This document shows, one piece after another, positions 38,721 through 47,349 of a stretch of 64,000 nucleotides of DNA. The stretch lies in assembly GCF_000522505.1 (NCBI RefSeq), contig NZ_AZMV01000007.1, forward strand, positions 310,001 through 374,000, given 5' to 3'. The stretch's first letter is position 1. Every line of letters begins with the position of its first letter. The DNA is from Bifidobacterium moukalabense DSM 27321. GTDB lineage: Bacteria > Actinomycetota > Actinomycetes > Actinomycetales > Bifidobacteriaceae. The notes under the pieces were generated by a model. The model did not search any database. It was given only the letters and a program-made list of their open reading frames with translations, and was not told the origin of the DNA. Position numbers and translations under genes: made by a program.

Positions 38721-40985
38721 ATGGGCGTGAAAGCTCACGGCTTCGCCAAACGCATGCTGGCAAAGCTGCAGGGTGCGGTCATTGCCATCGCTGTGATTTT
38801 CTCCTTTGCCGCTCTCTCGCCGGTTTCTGCCTACGCCGACGAGGAAGGCGACGCTGCTCAGTCTGAAACCAAGCAGCACTCGGAATCCCTTACCACGACT
38901 TCGGGAAACACCCCCTCCCCAGATGAAGTCTCCAACTCCGACAACACCGCGGCAAAGGAGAACCCCTCTTCCGACGAAACCGACGCCATCGATTCCGACG
39001 GCACCACGGTTCTCGGCACCCTGAAGATCTCGGCGACCGGTACCGATAAGAACAATGCAAGCCAGTCGTTGCAAGGCGTCACGTATGTGGTGAGTCTCAA
39101 GGATAAGGGCTATCTTGCCGAAGGTTCCAACGGAGCCTGGCAGTACGTGAGCGGCATGGACGACGCGAAGCGGTTCGTGACCGACACCAACGGCGTCATC
39201 GAGATCAGCGGGCTTGAGGCCGGCGAATACACCGTCGAGGAAGTCGCCACCCCCGAGGGCTTTGACGAGAACGATGTCAAGACCCAGACCACGGTGCTGT
39301 CCTCCAGCTCATCCACCGTCACCCCGGGCGACGGCACCGATGAATCCTCCGAATACGATCCGGTCTATGTCGGCAAGGACTACAGTCCGGAAGCCATTCT
39401 CTCCGAATTCCAGCTCTTCACACCAGGCGTGCTGACGAATGGCACGCATATCGTCGGTGCCATCGCCGTGGGTGAGCATATCGAAGGTACAGTCAACGGC
39501 GGTCAGGGATCCGTGACCAAATCGTATGTCAAGAATCTGCAAGGCGATGTGATCACGGGAGGCTGGGGCAACTGCTCGTTCGTCATCGAGGGCGGATACA
39601 CCGATTACAGGGATTGCCCGTTCACTTCGGTGTATTACGAGAACGCCACTGACGGTTTCCAGCCGGAAAACTTCATGAACGGCGAGAAGTCGAAGTACGA
39701 GAAGGTGTCGAGCGAGAACACGATTAACTTCGCCAAGGCCATCGAGACCGTTGCCGAGGCTTCCGGCAGTATGGCTGCGGGGGATCAATCCTATGTCGTC
39801 AGCGCCAGTGATTACATCGATGATGCTGACAACGGCGTCCATGTCGTGAACGTTGACCTGGATGAGGCGCTCCAGCACCCGGTGCAGACCGGCACCGACT
39901 CCAAAGGCAACAAGGTGGAGGAGATCCGCATCCTCGTGCCTGAGGACCTGTGGGCCAATCGTAACGGCATCCGTTTCACGTCGGGGAGTTTGACCGAAAA
40001 GGAGATTATCGGTCTGTTCGACTCCAGTGGACTTGTCGATGGAGGCACGATCAAGAAGATCGTAGTCAGCATCGAGGGGTCGCGTGCCAACCTGGACTTC
40101 AGCGTGGCACATGGCGACGTCCCAGGTGTTGCCATTATGGGCGCCAACACGGAGGATGGAAAAAACGGCACCAAGCTTGGCGACAAGTTGAAGGGGTACG
40201 TCACCGACAAGGGAAACAAAGACAGCCAGTTCTACGGTAACGGCACCAAGCTCATATGGAATTTCCCGGATGCGACAAGCGTTTCCGTAAAAGAATATGT
40301 CGGCCATGTGGTCGCGCCGAACGCCACGCTTACCGCAGACGGAGGCGAAGGCAATCTCATTGCGGCCAATATCACCGTCGCCAACGAAATTCACTTCTAC
40401 TCCTACGGGCACATCCCCACCAAACCGCGCAAGGTCGAAAAGGTCAGCAGTGCCGCGGTCTCCTTCGCGTACGTCAAAAGCAAGAAGGAAGAACGGCTCG
40501 GCAAAGTGACATGGGCGAAGGTCGACTCGGCCGATAACGGGACCAAGCTGTCGGGCTCCGAATGGAAGCTGCATTTCGTCTCCGCGGCCGACGGCAATCC
40601 GACCAGTGACTACACGGTGGTGGACGCGGCCAGCGATGGCGACATCACAAACTGCCAGACGGCCGCTGAAAACGACGCGCTGCTGCTGTGCGACACCAAC
40701 GCCAATCCGGGTGAGATCGCCATCGCGAACCTCAAGCAGGGCGGGTATACGCTTACCGAAACGAAAGCGCCGGAAGGCTATCTCTTCGACGCCACCAAGA
40801 CCTGGACGTTCACCATCGGCGAGAACTCGCTGGAAGTCGACCTTGGCGAAATCACCAACGACAAGAAGACCTACTCCGTACCAAGCACGGGTCGGATCGG
40901 CGGCATTCCCGTCTATATCGCATCCGGCTTCGCAACGCTTCTCATAGGCGCATGCCTGACTACGCGGATCAGAAAGGAGTGGTGA
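38721..40985 (+). CDS. Sortase-anchored minor pilin with choice-of-anchor-A-like domain
   Basis: About 754 residues from ATG 38721; GTG 38700 (GTGAGG upstream) is an alternative. The signal peptide ends PVSAYA. A Ser/Asp/Glu-rich linker leads to a Cna-B domain with E-box YTVEEVATPEGF. The middle (about 240-620) starts FQLFTPGVLTNGTHIVGAIAVG and ends APNATLTADGGEGN then NEIHFYSYG, resembling the choice-of-anchor A fold of secreted surface proteins. A second Cna-B domain has TLTETKAPEGY. The sorting signal is VPSTG, then a helix and RIRKEW. Probably the tip or minor pilin of the second pilus operon. Confidence 0.85.
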   Translation: MGVKAHGFAKRMLAKLQGAVIAIAVIFSFAALSPVSAYADEEGDAAQSETKQHSESLTTTSGNTPSPDEVSNSDNTAAKENPSSDETDAIDSDGTTVLGTLKISATGTDKNNASQSLQGVTYVVSLKDKGYLAEGSNGAWQYVSGMDDAKRFVTDTNGVIEISGLEAGEYTVEEVATPEGFDENDVKTQTTVLSSSSSTVTPGDGTDESSEYDPVYVGKDYSPEAILSEFQLFTPGVLTNGTHIVGAIAVGEHIEGTVNGGQGSVTKSYVKNLQGDVITGGWGNCSFVIEGGYTDYRDCPFTSVYYENATDGFQPENFMNGEKSKYEKVSSENTINFAKAIETVAEASGSMAAGDQSYVVSASDYIDDADNGVHVVNVDLDEALQHPVQTGTDSKGNKVEEIRILVPEDLWANRNGIRFTSGSLTEKEIIGLFDSSGLVDGGTIKKIVVSIEGSRANLDFSVAHGDVPGVAIMGANTEDGKNGTKLGDKLKGYVTDKGNKDSQFYGNGTKLIWNFPDATSVSVKEYVGHVVAPNATLTADGGEGNLIAANITVANEIHFYSYGHIPTKPRKVEKVSSAAVSFAYVKSKKEERLGKVTWAKVDSADNGTKLSGSEWKLHFVSAADGNPTSDYTVVDAASDGDITNCQTAAENDALLLCDTNANPGEIAIANLKQGGYTLTETKAPEGYLFDATKTWTFTIGENSLEVDLGEITNDKKTYSVPSTGRIGGIPVYIASGFATLLIGACLTTRIRKEW

Positions 40986-41111
40986 ACCGCACCGACGAAC
41001 CACACTCTTGGCCGGGGCGTTCGCTCCTTTGGCCCCGGCCTCCACCACTTACCACCGAACATCATTCAGACTTCCCGACACGCGGGGAACAAGAAGAAAG
41101 GAACAGAACCA

Positions 41112-42725
41112 ATGAAGGGTTCTCTGAAAAAAGCGCTCACCGCAGTCGCGGCCGGGGTGCTCGCAATCGGCATGGCCGTTTCCGGCGGTGCCGTGGCAAA
41201 TGCGGATGACGCGGTCACCAAGGCCAATCTAACCATCCAGGCCTCCGACGCCAACACCACTAGCCTGGCTGGTCGTACCTTCGCCGCCTACCGTGTGCTG
41301 ACCATCGATTCGGCGGGCACGGGTAACAAGGTCGCGGCCAAGGTCAATGCGAAATACGAGACTGCGCTGAAGAAGGTCACCAAAGGTTCCACCGAATCCG
41401 ACATCTTGACGTACATTAATGGACTCGACAACGACAGCAAGGTCCGCACCTTTGCCGAAGCCTTGCGCGACGAGATTGTCGAGGAGAACGTGCCGGCCGA
41501 CGTGACCATTAGCGGTGAGGATTCCAAATCCGTCACTACGCCGGTTGACTTCGGCTGGTATATCATCGATGAAACCACTGACCAGACTCCGAACTCCGGC
41601 ACCAAAGATAACGCTCCGGTTTCGCTGGTCAAGGCCACCATCGCCAACCGTGACGTCACCATCGACCTCAAGGGCGGCTCTCCGACCAGCGCGAAGAACA
41701 TCGTCGACGACAGCACCGGCGATAATCCGCGCAAGGTCGATGACTACAACATCAACGACGACATCGTATACCAGCTGAACTTCACCATCCCGGAGTACTG
41801 GAGCACCCAGTACGCGCAGAACGGCTTCTGGTTCACCATGAACGATCAGCTCTCCGATGGCCTGACCTTCGACAGGCTCGATTCCATCAAGGTCGGTGAC
41901 CAGCTCTTCAAGGATGTCGCTGGATATGATTCGGTGCTGACCGTGAATGGTGCCGCCGCCACCGACGAGCCGGTGGCAAAGGCCAAGCTCTCCATCGCAT
42001 TCGGTTCTACCGCTGACACTGATGCCGCCAACAACAAGGCCAACCTGAAGCTCGCCGGCAAGACCGTCACCGTGTACTATCATGCGCATCTGAACGGGAA
42101 CGCCGTGATCGCAGGCACCGGTAACCCGAACACCTACAACGTCACCTATCAGCGCAGCCCGTACACCATCGCCGACGGTGAAGACACCCCGGTAGACACC
42201 CCGCGTGTCTACACCTACAAGTTCCAGGTGCTCAAGTACGACGCCGATGAAGAAGGTACGAGTGTCTCCTTGGCCGGCGCCGAGTTCAAGCTCTATGCCG
42301 ATGAGGCCGCCACCCAGGAGGTCTCGCTGACTCAGCCTGACACCAACAAGGCCGTCTATCAGAAAGCCTCCGCCTCTGCCACCGCCATGGTCACTGACTC
42401 CGAAGGCCACATCGCCATCCACGGCCTTGACGCAGGCACCTACTATCTGAAGGAAACCAAGGCTCCGTCCGGCTATATGCTGTCCAACACCGTTACCAAG
42501 GTGGTCATCGCTAGAGACGGAGAACTGCCGACCGACGGCCAGTCCAGCGTCTCCTACAAGGTGAACGACACCTCGATTCCCGACACCTCCTACGCAACCG
42601 TGGCAGTAGGCAACCACAAGGGCACCCTGCCGTCCACCGGTGGCATGGGCATCGCCTTCATGGTGGCCGCGGGCATCGCCCTGATTGCAGCCGGCGCATT
42701 CTCCATCATGCGCCGCCGCGCCTGA
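41112..42725 (+). CDS. Backbone (major) pilin, second pilus operon
   Basis: 537 residues; AGAAAGGAACAG precedes ATG 41112. The signal peptide ends GGAVANA. It shares the domain motif AHLNGNAVIAGTGNPN with the first backbone pilin. The C-domain E-box is YYLKETKAPSGY and the sorting signal is a standard LPSTG followed by a membrane helix and MRRRA. It would be polymerised by the sortase at 42890. The two backbone pilins are clearly related but far from identical, so the operons look like old paralogues rather than a recent duplication. Confidence 0.9.
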   Translation: MKGSLKKALTAVAAGVLAIGMAVSGGAVANADDAVTKANLTIQASDANTTSLAGRTFAAYRVLTIDSAGTGNKVAAKVNAKYETALKKVTKGSTESDILTYINGLDNDSKVRTFAEALRDEIVEENVPADVTISGEDSKSVTTPVDFGWYIIDETTDQTPNSGTKDNAPVSLVKATIANRDVTIDLKGGSPTSAKNIVDDSTGDNPRKVDDYNINDDIVYQLNFTIPEYWSTQYAQNGFWFTMNDQLSDGLTFDRLDSIKVGDQLFKDVAGYDSVLTVNGAAATDEPVAKAKLSIAFGSTADTDAANNKANLKLAGKTVTVYYHAHLNGNAVIAGTGNPNTYNVTYQRSPYTIADGEDTPVDTPRVYTYKFQVLKYDADEEGTSVSLAGAEFKLYADEAATQEVSLTQPDTNKAVYQKASASATAMVTDSEGHIAIHGLDAGTYYLKETKAPSGYMLSNTVTKVVIARDGELPTDGQSSVSYKVNDTSIPDTSYATVAVGNHKGTLPSTGGMGIAFMVAAGIALIAAGAFSIMRRRA

Positions 42726-42763
42726 GATATTCGGATTCTCTCCATCCTGTAACCAAACCCTGC

Positions 42764-42794
42764 AATGGGATGCGGCCTGGTGCCGCATCCCATT
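42764..42794 (+). promoter_or_regulatory. Hairpin between backbone pilin and sortase
   Basis: A perfect 13-bp stem, AATGGGATGCGGC (42764-42776) with GCCGCATCCCATT (42782-42794), has a five-base loop. It lies 39 bases after the pilin stop and lacks a strong T run, so it could be a partial terminator that lowers sortase expression relative to pilin, or an mRNA end-protector. Confidence 0.65.
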
Positions 42795-42889
42795 TGGGGT
42801 ATTACGGTACCTATATATACGGTGTGACCGTGCACGGAGCGCATACGGACGGTCGCACAACGTGACCACGCAAGTTGAAAGTGACAATC

Positions 42890-43771
42890 ATGACAGCGCC
42901 ATCGCCAGCGGAAACGCCGACCGAAGCACGGGCGGGCAAGCCACGCAGGAAAGCGGGCAGACTACGCACCGCCGTATCCATACTCGTCATGCTGCTCGGC
43001 GTGGTGGTGCTGTTCTACCCATTCGTGGCGCAGAAAATCAACTCACGGCAGGAAGTGCGCGTCGTCGCCACCTATGACAAGGCCCAGGCCGACCTGAAGA
43101 AGTCGCAACGCAGCAAGCTGCTTTCCGATGCGGCCGGTTACAACAAGAAGATCCGCACCGGCCAGACGCCGGTCGCCGGCTTGGGGGAGGACCTGTACAA
43201 AAGCGACAGCCTGTATCTGAACCAGTTGGATGTCAACGGCGTGATGGGTGCGGTGGAGATTCCGAAGATATCCGTAAACCTGCCGATTCGGCACGGTACC
43301 ACCAGCGAAGCGCTCGGCAACGGTGTCGGGCACCTATACGGCACCACGCTGCCGATCGGCGGCAAGGGCACGAACGCCGTGCTTGCGGGACACCGCGGAC
43401 TGCCGAATGCGGAGATCTTCACCAGGCTCAACGAGTTGGAGAAGGGCGATACCTTCTATATCAAGGTGGCCGGCAAGAAGCTTGCCTACCAAGTGGACGC
43501 GATCTGGACGGTCGATCCGAGCGATGTGAGTCATTTCGGCATCGACCCGGACAAGGATTACGTGACGCTGCTCACCTGCACGCCATACGGCATCAACACG
43601 CAACGATTGCTGGTGCGGGGGCATCGGGTGCCGCTCAAATCCGTGCAGCAACAGCAGGACCACGGCCTGTATCCGGATGTGTACATCGTGGGATTGGGCG
43701 TGGCCGTGGTCCTGGTGTTTGCGATCACCGCCGTAATTTGCGTGAGGAAGCGGCGGAAGCGGGTCTCATAG
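42890..43771 (+). CDS. srtC: Class C sortase, second pilus operon
   Basis: 293 residues from ATG 42890; a TTG at 42875 is less likely. Helices lie at both ends (RTAVSILVMLLGVVVLFYPF and VYIVGLGVAVVLVFAITAV). Catalytic His168 (LAGHRGL), Cys230 (TLLTCTPYGINTQR) and Arg239 are intact. The lid region, where the first sortase has DPF, reads GEDLYKSDS, with no DP(F/W) motif. It should assemble the LPSTG backbone pilin at 41112. Confidence 0.9.
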   Translation: MTAPSPAETPTEARAGKPRRKAGRLRTAVSILVMLLGVVVLFYPFVAQKINSRQEVRVVATYDKAQADLKKSQRSKLLSDAAGYNKKIRTGQTPVAGLGEDLYKSDSLYLNQLDVNGVMGAVEIPKISVNLPIRHGTTSEALGNGVGHLYGTTLPIGGKGTNAVLAGHRGLPNAEIFTRLNELEKGDTFYIKVAGKKLAYQVDAIWTVDPSDVSHFGIDPDKDYVTLLTCTPYGINTQRLLVRGHRVPLKSVQQQQDHGLYPDVYIVGLGVAVVLVFAITAVICVRKRRKRVS

Positions 43772-43778
43772 CGGCTGC

Positions 43779-44126
43779 TTAGAAGTTGCCGCCATTCCAG
43801 CCCCAATCGGTGGTGGCGGTGTAGCGGATGTAGGTACGGTCGGCCGGAATGCCGAGCTCCTTGCCCAGCGCGGCCATAATCTGCTCGGTCAGCTTCTCCC
43901 AGGCGGAACCCGGCACGGAACGACCGAACACGTTCACTTCCACGTAAGCGGCCGGCTGGGAGTCGTCGCCGCCGAAATAAATCGGCATATTGTCTTCGAA
44001 CGGGCACATCAGCCAGCCCTCGGATTTGCCCGGAACGGCGGTGATGGCCTTGCCGTATGCGGCCTTCAGGGCCTCGCGCTGCTCGGGAGTGGTGGAAACG
44101 GAAACGTGGGTGTGGATAACCGGCAT
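43779..44126 (-). CDS. MIF-like phenylpyruvate tautomerase family protein
   Basis: 115 residues from ATG 44126-44124 with GGAGGCATC upstream; a longer ORF start at 44162 puts extra residues before the catalytic proline. After Met removal the N-terminal Pro (MPVIHTHVS) would be the tautomerase base. Further MIF marks are AYVEVNVFG and the end YIRYTATTDWGWNG. Small, cytoplasmic and likely trimeric. It converges on the sortase gene, with only seven bases between the stops. The physiological substrate is unknown. Confidence 0.85.
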   Translation of the reverse strand: MPVIHTHVSVSTTPEQREALKAAYGKAITAVPGKSEGWLMCPFEDNMPIYFGGDDSQPAAYVEVNVFGRSVPGSAWEKLTEQIMAALGKELGIPADRTYIRYTATTDWGWNGGNF

Positions 44127-44245
44127 GATGCCTCCTTGAAATGGCTTACTGTCCGACTTCAAGTCTAGGCGGAAGTCTGGGCGGTTATGTGTGGACTTCC
44201 GTAACGCGCAAAGCCCGGTCGGAACGCGTGTGTTTAATTGGTGAT

Positions 44246-44806
44246 GTGAGAAAACTGATTGAACAGCTTATGAAATTCGGACTCGTGGGCGTGATCGCCT
44301 TCATCATCGACTGGGGCATCCTGAATCTTCTCGTCGGCGTTTTCCATATGCACAACGTACTCGCCGCCACCATCTCCTTCATCGTCTCCCTGATCTTCAA
44401 CTATCTGGCCAGCATGAAGCTGGTATTCAAACACCGTGACGACATGGCCCGCTGGATGGAGATCGTCATCTTCGTGGTCGCAGCCGTGATCGGCCTGCTC
44501 ATGAACGGTGCCATCATCTGGATCTCCACGTACGGCATGAATCACGATGCGTTCGTTACGCAGCATACCGAATACCTGATCCGCACCAACGTGGGCAAGC
44601 TCGTCGCCACCGCGGTGGTGATGGTGTGGAACTTCCTGACCCGCAAGTGGTTGCTGGACGATACGCACACCAACGCCATGAACCGCTTGAAGAAGGCCGA
44701 GAACCGCTTGAGCGAAGAGGAGCTGGAGGCCAAGTGGCAGAACAGCTTCTCGCACAAACTGGGCGTCTGGTCGCTGGAGCACACGCCCAAGGGCTGGCCG
44801 AAGTAG
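44246..44806 (+). CDS. GtrA-family membrane protein
   Basis: About 186 residues. It has four hydrophobic helices, with motifs KFGLVGVIAFIIDWGILNLL and IVSLIFNYLASMKLVFKH, typical of GtrA-like proteins thought to help move lipid-linked sugars across the membrane. After the fourth helix (TAVVMVWNFLTRKWLL) comes a charged tail. The start is uncertain: GTG 44246 sits seven bases after TTTAAT, which would allow a leaderless transcript; ATG 44270 is an alternative. No glycosyltransferase partner is adjacent. Confidence 0.8.
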   Translation: MRKLIEQLMKFGLVGVIAFIIDWGILNLLVGVFHMHNVLAATISFIVSLIFNYLASMKLVFKHRDDMARWMEIVIFVVAAVIGLLMNGAIIWISTYGMNHDAFVTQHTEYLIRTNVGKLVATAVVMVWNFLTRKWLLDDTHTNAMNRLKKAENRLSEEELEAKWQNSFSHKLGVWSLEHTPKGWPK

Positions 44807-44810
44807 CCTT

Positions 44811-46235
44811 TCACACGCTGACGGACGTGAGCATCGGCTGCTCGGTGGAATCCTTGATCTGCTTGAAGCCGAACAGGGCGATCACCAACGAAGCCAACGC
44901 CAGCACGGTCACGACGAGGAAGCCGCCATGCGAGCCCAGACGATCGATGAACTGGCCTGCAATGGCCGAACCCACCGAGCCGCCGATCGAATTCATTGCG
45001 CCCATCCAAGCCATGCCTTCGGTGAAACGCGTGGGCGGCACCAGATGCAGCATCAGCTGGTTGCCGTTCACCCAGGTGGGGGCCTGGCACACGCCGATGA
45101 TCAGGTAGATGATCATGATCACCCACAGGTGCTTGGCGAACATGAACGAGCCAATGCCCAGATCCACCACCGCCAGGCAGAAGTAGAAACGCTTCCACAG
45201 CGGAATGGTCCAGTTCTTCGCGCCGTATACGAGCGCGCCGATCAGCGAGCTGAACGAGAAGCATGCGAACACGAAGCCCGTGTACTGCTTCATATCGGCC
45301 TCCGTGGCGAACGCCACAATCGAAATGCCGGCGGCCGACTGGAACGCGCCTAAGCCGAACCACGTTACGCATACGGCAATCAGGCCCGGGCCCCAGATCG
45401 ACTCCTTACGGCCCGCCTTCACATCGGCCGCGGCCTGATCCATGGCGGCCTGCACTTCGGCCGCGGTCCTGCCTTCGGAGCGCGCACGGTCGCGTGCATA
45501 CTCAACGGCCGCTTCGGCCTGCAACGCCTTGGAACGTGCGGCCTCACGCTCGCGGTACTCCTTGCGGGTCATGCCGGCCTCACGGGCCAGCTGCGTCTGA
45601 GACTTCGGCTCGGTGGTCAGCTCCGTCAGGAACATCAGCGCACCGACCACCACGCACATGCCGGTGAACGAGAACGCCAGCACGCCGGAGATCACGGCCA
45701 GTGTGGAGGCGAGTGGATTGCCGATCACCCACATGCATTCGTCGAACACGCCCGACAGCGACAGCGCGCGGTTCGTCTTTTCCGAATCGCCTTTGAGCAG
45801 CGTGGTCCAGCGCTGGCGGCTCATCGCACCCCACGGCGGAATCGCGGCCATGAACGGCACGATGCAGAACAGAATCCACGACGGCACGCGGGCGGTGATG
45901 CACGACACCAACGCGGTCGCGGCGACCATCCACACGATGATCGTCGGAATGGACACCTGCCGCTGGCCGAATTTATCGACCAACTTGCCGAGCACCGGGC
46001 TCGCCACGGCCAGCGCGATCGCCTGTACCGCGGTCAGCGCGCCTGCCAGCGAATAGTTGCCGTAGTAGTGCTGCACGGCGATCGTAATGGTCATGCCGAC
46101 CATCGGGAACGGCATGCATGCAATCACCGAGCCGACGGAAAAACGGGCGGTGTGTGGTATGCGAAGAAGCTCCGCATACCCTCCGAAAAGACGATGTCCG
46201 ACGCTTTTTACGCCGTCAAGAACCTGATTGGTCAT
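44811..46235 (-). CDS. Major facilitator superfamily transporter
   Basis: 474 residues from ATG 46235-46233, preceded by AAAGGAG; the ORF is open well upstream without support. About twelve helices. The loop between the second and third helices has GKLVDKFGQRQVS, the MFS signature. A hydrophilic Ala/Arg/Glu-rich insert of roughly 75 residues (ARSKALQAEAAVEYARDRAR...) replaces the usual central loop and looks helical. The substrate cannot be read from sequence. It converges with the GtrA gene, four bases between stops. Confidence 0.85.
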   Translation of the reverse strand: MTNQVLDGVKSVGHRLFGGYAELLRIPHTARFSVGSVIACMPFPMVGMTITIAVQHYYGNYSLAGALTAVQAIALAVASPVLGKLVDKFGQRQVSIPTIIVWMVAATALVSCITARVPSWILFCIVPFMAAIPPWGAMSRQRWTTLLKGDSEKTNRALSLSGVFDECMWVIGNPLASTLAVISGVLAFSFTGMCVVVGALMFLTELTTEPKSQTQLAREAGMTRKEYREREAARSKALQAEAAVEYARDRARSEGRTAAEVQAAMDQAAADVKAGRKESIWGPGLIAVCVTWFGLGAFQSAAGISIVAFATEADMKQYTGFVFACFSFSSLIGALVYGAKNWTIPLWKRFYFCLAVVDLGIGSFMFAKHLWVIMIIYLIIGVCQAPTWVNGNQLMLHLVPPTRFTEGMAWMGAMNSIGGSVGSAIAGQFIDRLGSHGGFLVVTVLALASLVIALFGFKQIKDSTEQPMLTSVSV

Positions 46236-46581
46236 GCTCTGCCGCTCCTTTCTGCTCACGGTTCGCGTTTCCCCGCGGCTTTGCGTCGCCACGGGCTGAT
46301 TCGTTCTTCTCATGTATCCCACTTCAACTCGGCTTGAACGCAAGTCAGGTTCGGTAGCGTGTCGTTGAGAGGGGTGGTCTGCATTATGCCGCCGCGATGA
46401 TGCTGAGTGAGCGGCGTGGTCTTTGTTGACCACAGGCAACTCTATGCGTAGGCACCGTCGCAACACGCGGTAGATTAGGGCTAGGAAAAATAAATAGTCA
46501 GTAAATTTTTTTAGTTCCGGCAATGCTACTGTCAAACGATTGACGTTATTGCCGAGACATCCCGGCAGAAAGGCGGCACCT
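46236..46581. promoter_or_regulatory. Divergent promoter region, MFS / histidine phosphatase
   Basis: About 346 bases without a gene between two divergent starts. AT-rich near 46485-46515 (a run of seven T). GTCAA (46531-46535) and TTGAC (46540-46544) form a short dyad 38 bases before the phosphatase start, a possible operator. No confident -35/-10 pair is assigned. Confidence 0.35.
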
Positions 46582-47241
46582 ATGCCCGCAACAACCATCC
46601 ATTTCGTACGCCATGGCAAAGTCGAGAATCCGGAGCATCTGCTCTACGAACGTCTCCCCGGATTCCACTTGTCCGAAGTGGGCGTGCGCATGGCGCAGGC
46701 CACCGCGCATTACATCGCCATCAGCCCGCAACTGAACACCGTCTCCGCCGTCTATTCGTCGCCATTGGAACGTACGCGCGAGACGGCCGGCGAAATCCTC
46801 GAATCCCTGAACGCCGTGCGCGGGCTGCGCGGTGAACGGTCGCTGGAACTCATCACCGACGAGCGCATCATCGAAGCCGGCAACGAATTCCGGGGCAAGC
46901 GCATCGGCTACGGCGAGGGCGCGCTGTGGAGGAACGGCAATCTCAGACTCGTGCGCAATCTGTGGAGGCCGAGCTGGGGCGAGAGCTACCGATCCATCGC
47001 ACAGCGCGTGCAGGATTTCGCGCTGGAAAAGGTGTCCGAACATCCCGGCGAGCAGATCGTGGTCGTCAGCCACGAATCGCCGATCTGGAGCTACCGGCAC
47101 ATGCTGGAAACCGGCCATCCGGAACACAATATGCTGCTGCGCCACACCGCGCTCGCCTCGATCACGTCGATCACCTACGACTGCGCCACCCGCAAAGTGA
47201 TGTCGATCACGTATGTCGACCCCGCCGCCGGTGTGCAGTAG
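46582..47241 (+). CDS. Histidine phosphatase (phosphoglycerate mutase-like)
   Basis: 219 residues from ATG 46582 with AGAAAGG upstream. The catalytic motif is HFVRHGKVENP near the start, a partner Glu lies in SSPLERTRETA, and the second histidine is in VVSHESPIW. This branch includes phosphoglycerate mutases and broad phosphatases; the short length and divergent active-site surroundings favour a phosphatase. Cytoplasmic. The next gene follows after 108 bases. Confidence 0.85.
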   Translation: MPATTIHFVRHGKVENPEHLLYERLPGFHLSEVGVRMAQATAHYIAISPQLNTVSAVYSSPLERTRETAGEILESLNAVRGLRGERSLELITDERIIEAGNEFRGKRIGYGEGALWRNGNLRLVRNLWRPSWGESYRSIAQRVQDFALEKVSEHPGEQIVVVSHESPIWSYRHMLETGHPEHNMLLRHTALASITSITYDCATRKVMSITYVDPAAGVQ

Positions 47242-47349
47242 ATGGCACAATGGAAGAGGGTCTGCAAAGAGGGGCTCGCGGGAGCTTGTTCGAGACGGGC
47301 TTTCATGTGATGATTGGCTTGACGAAAGTCGGGACTGCAAAGGAGCAAT

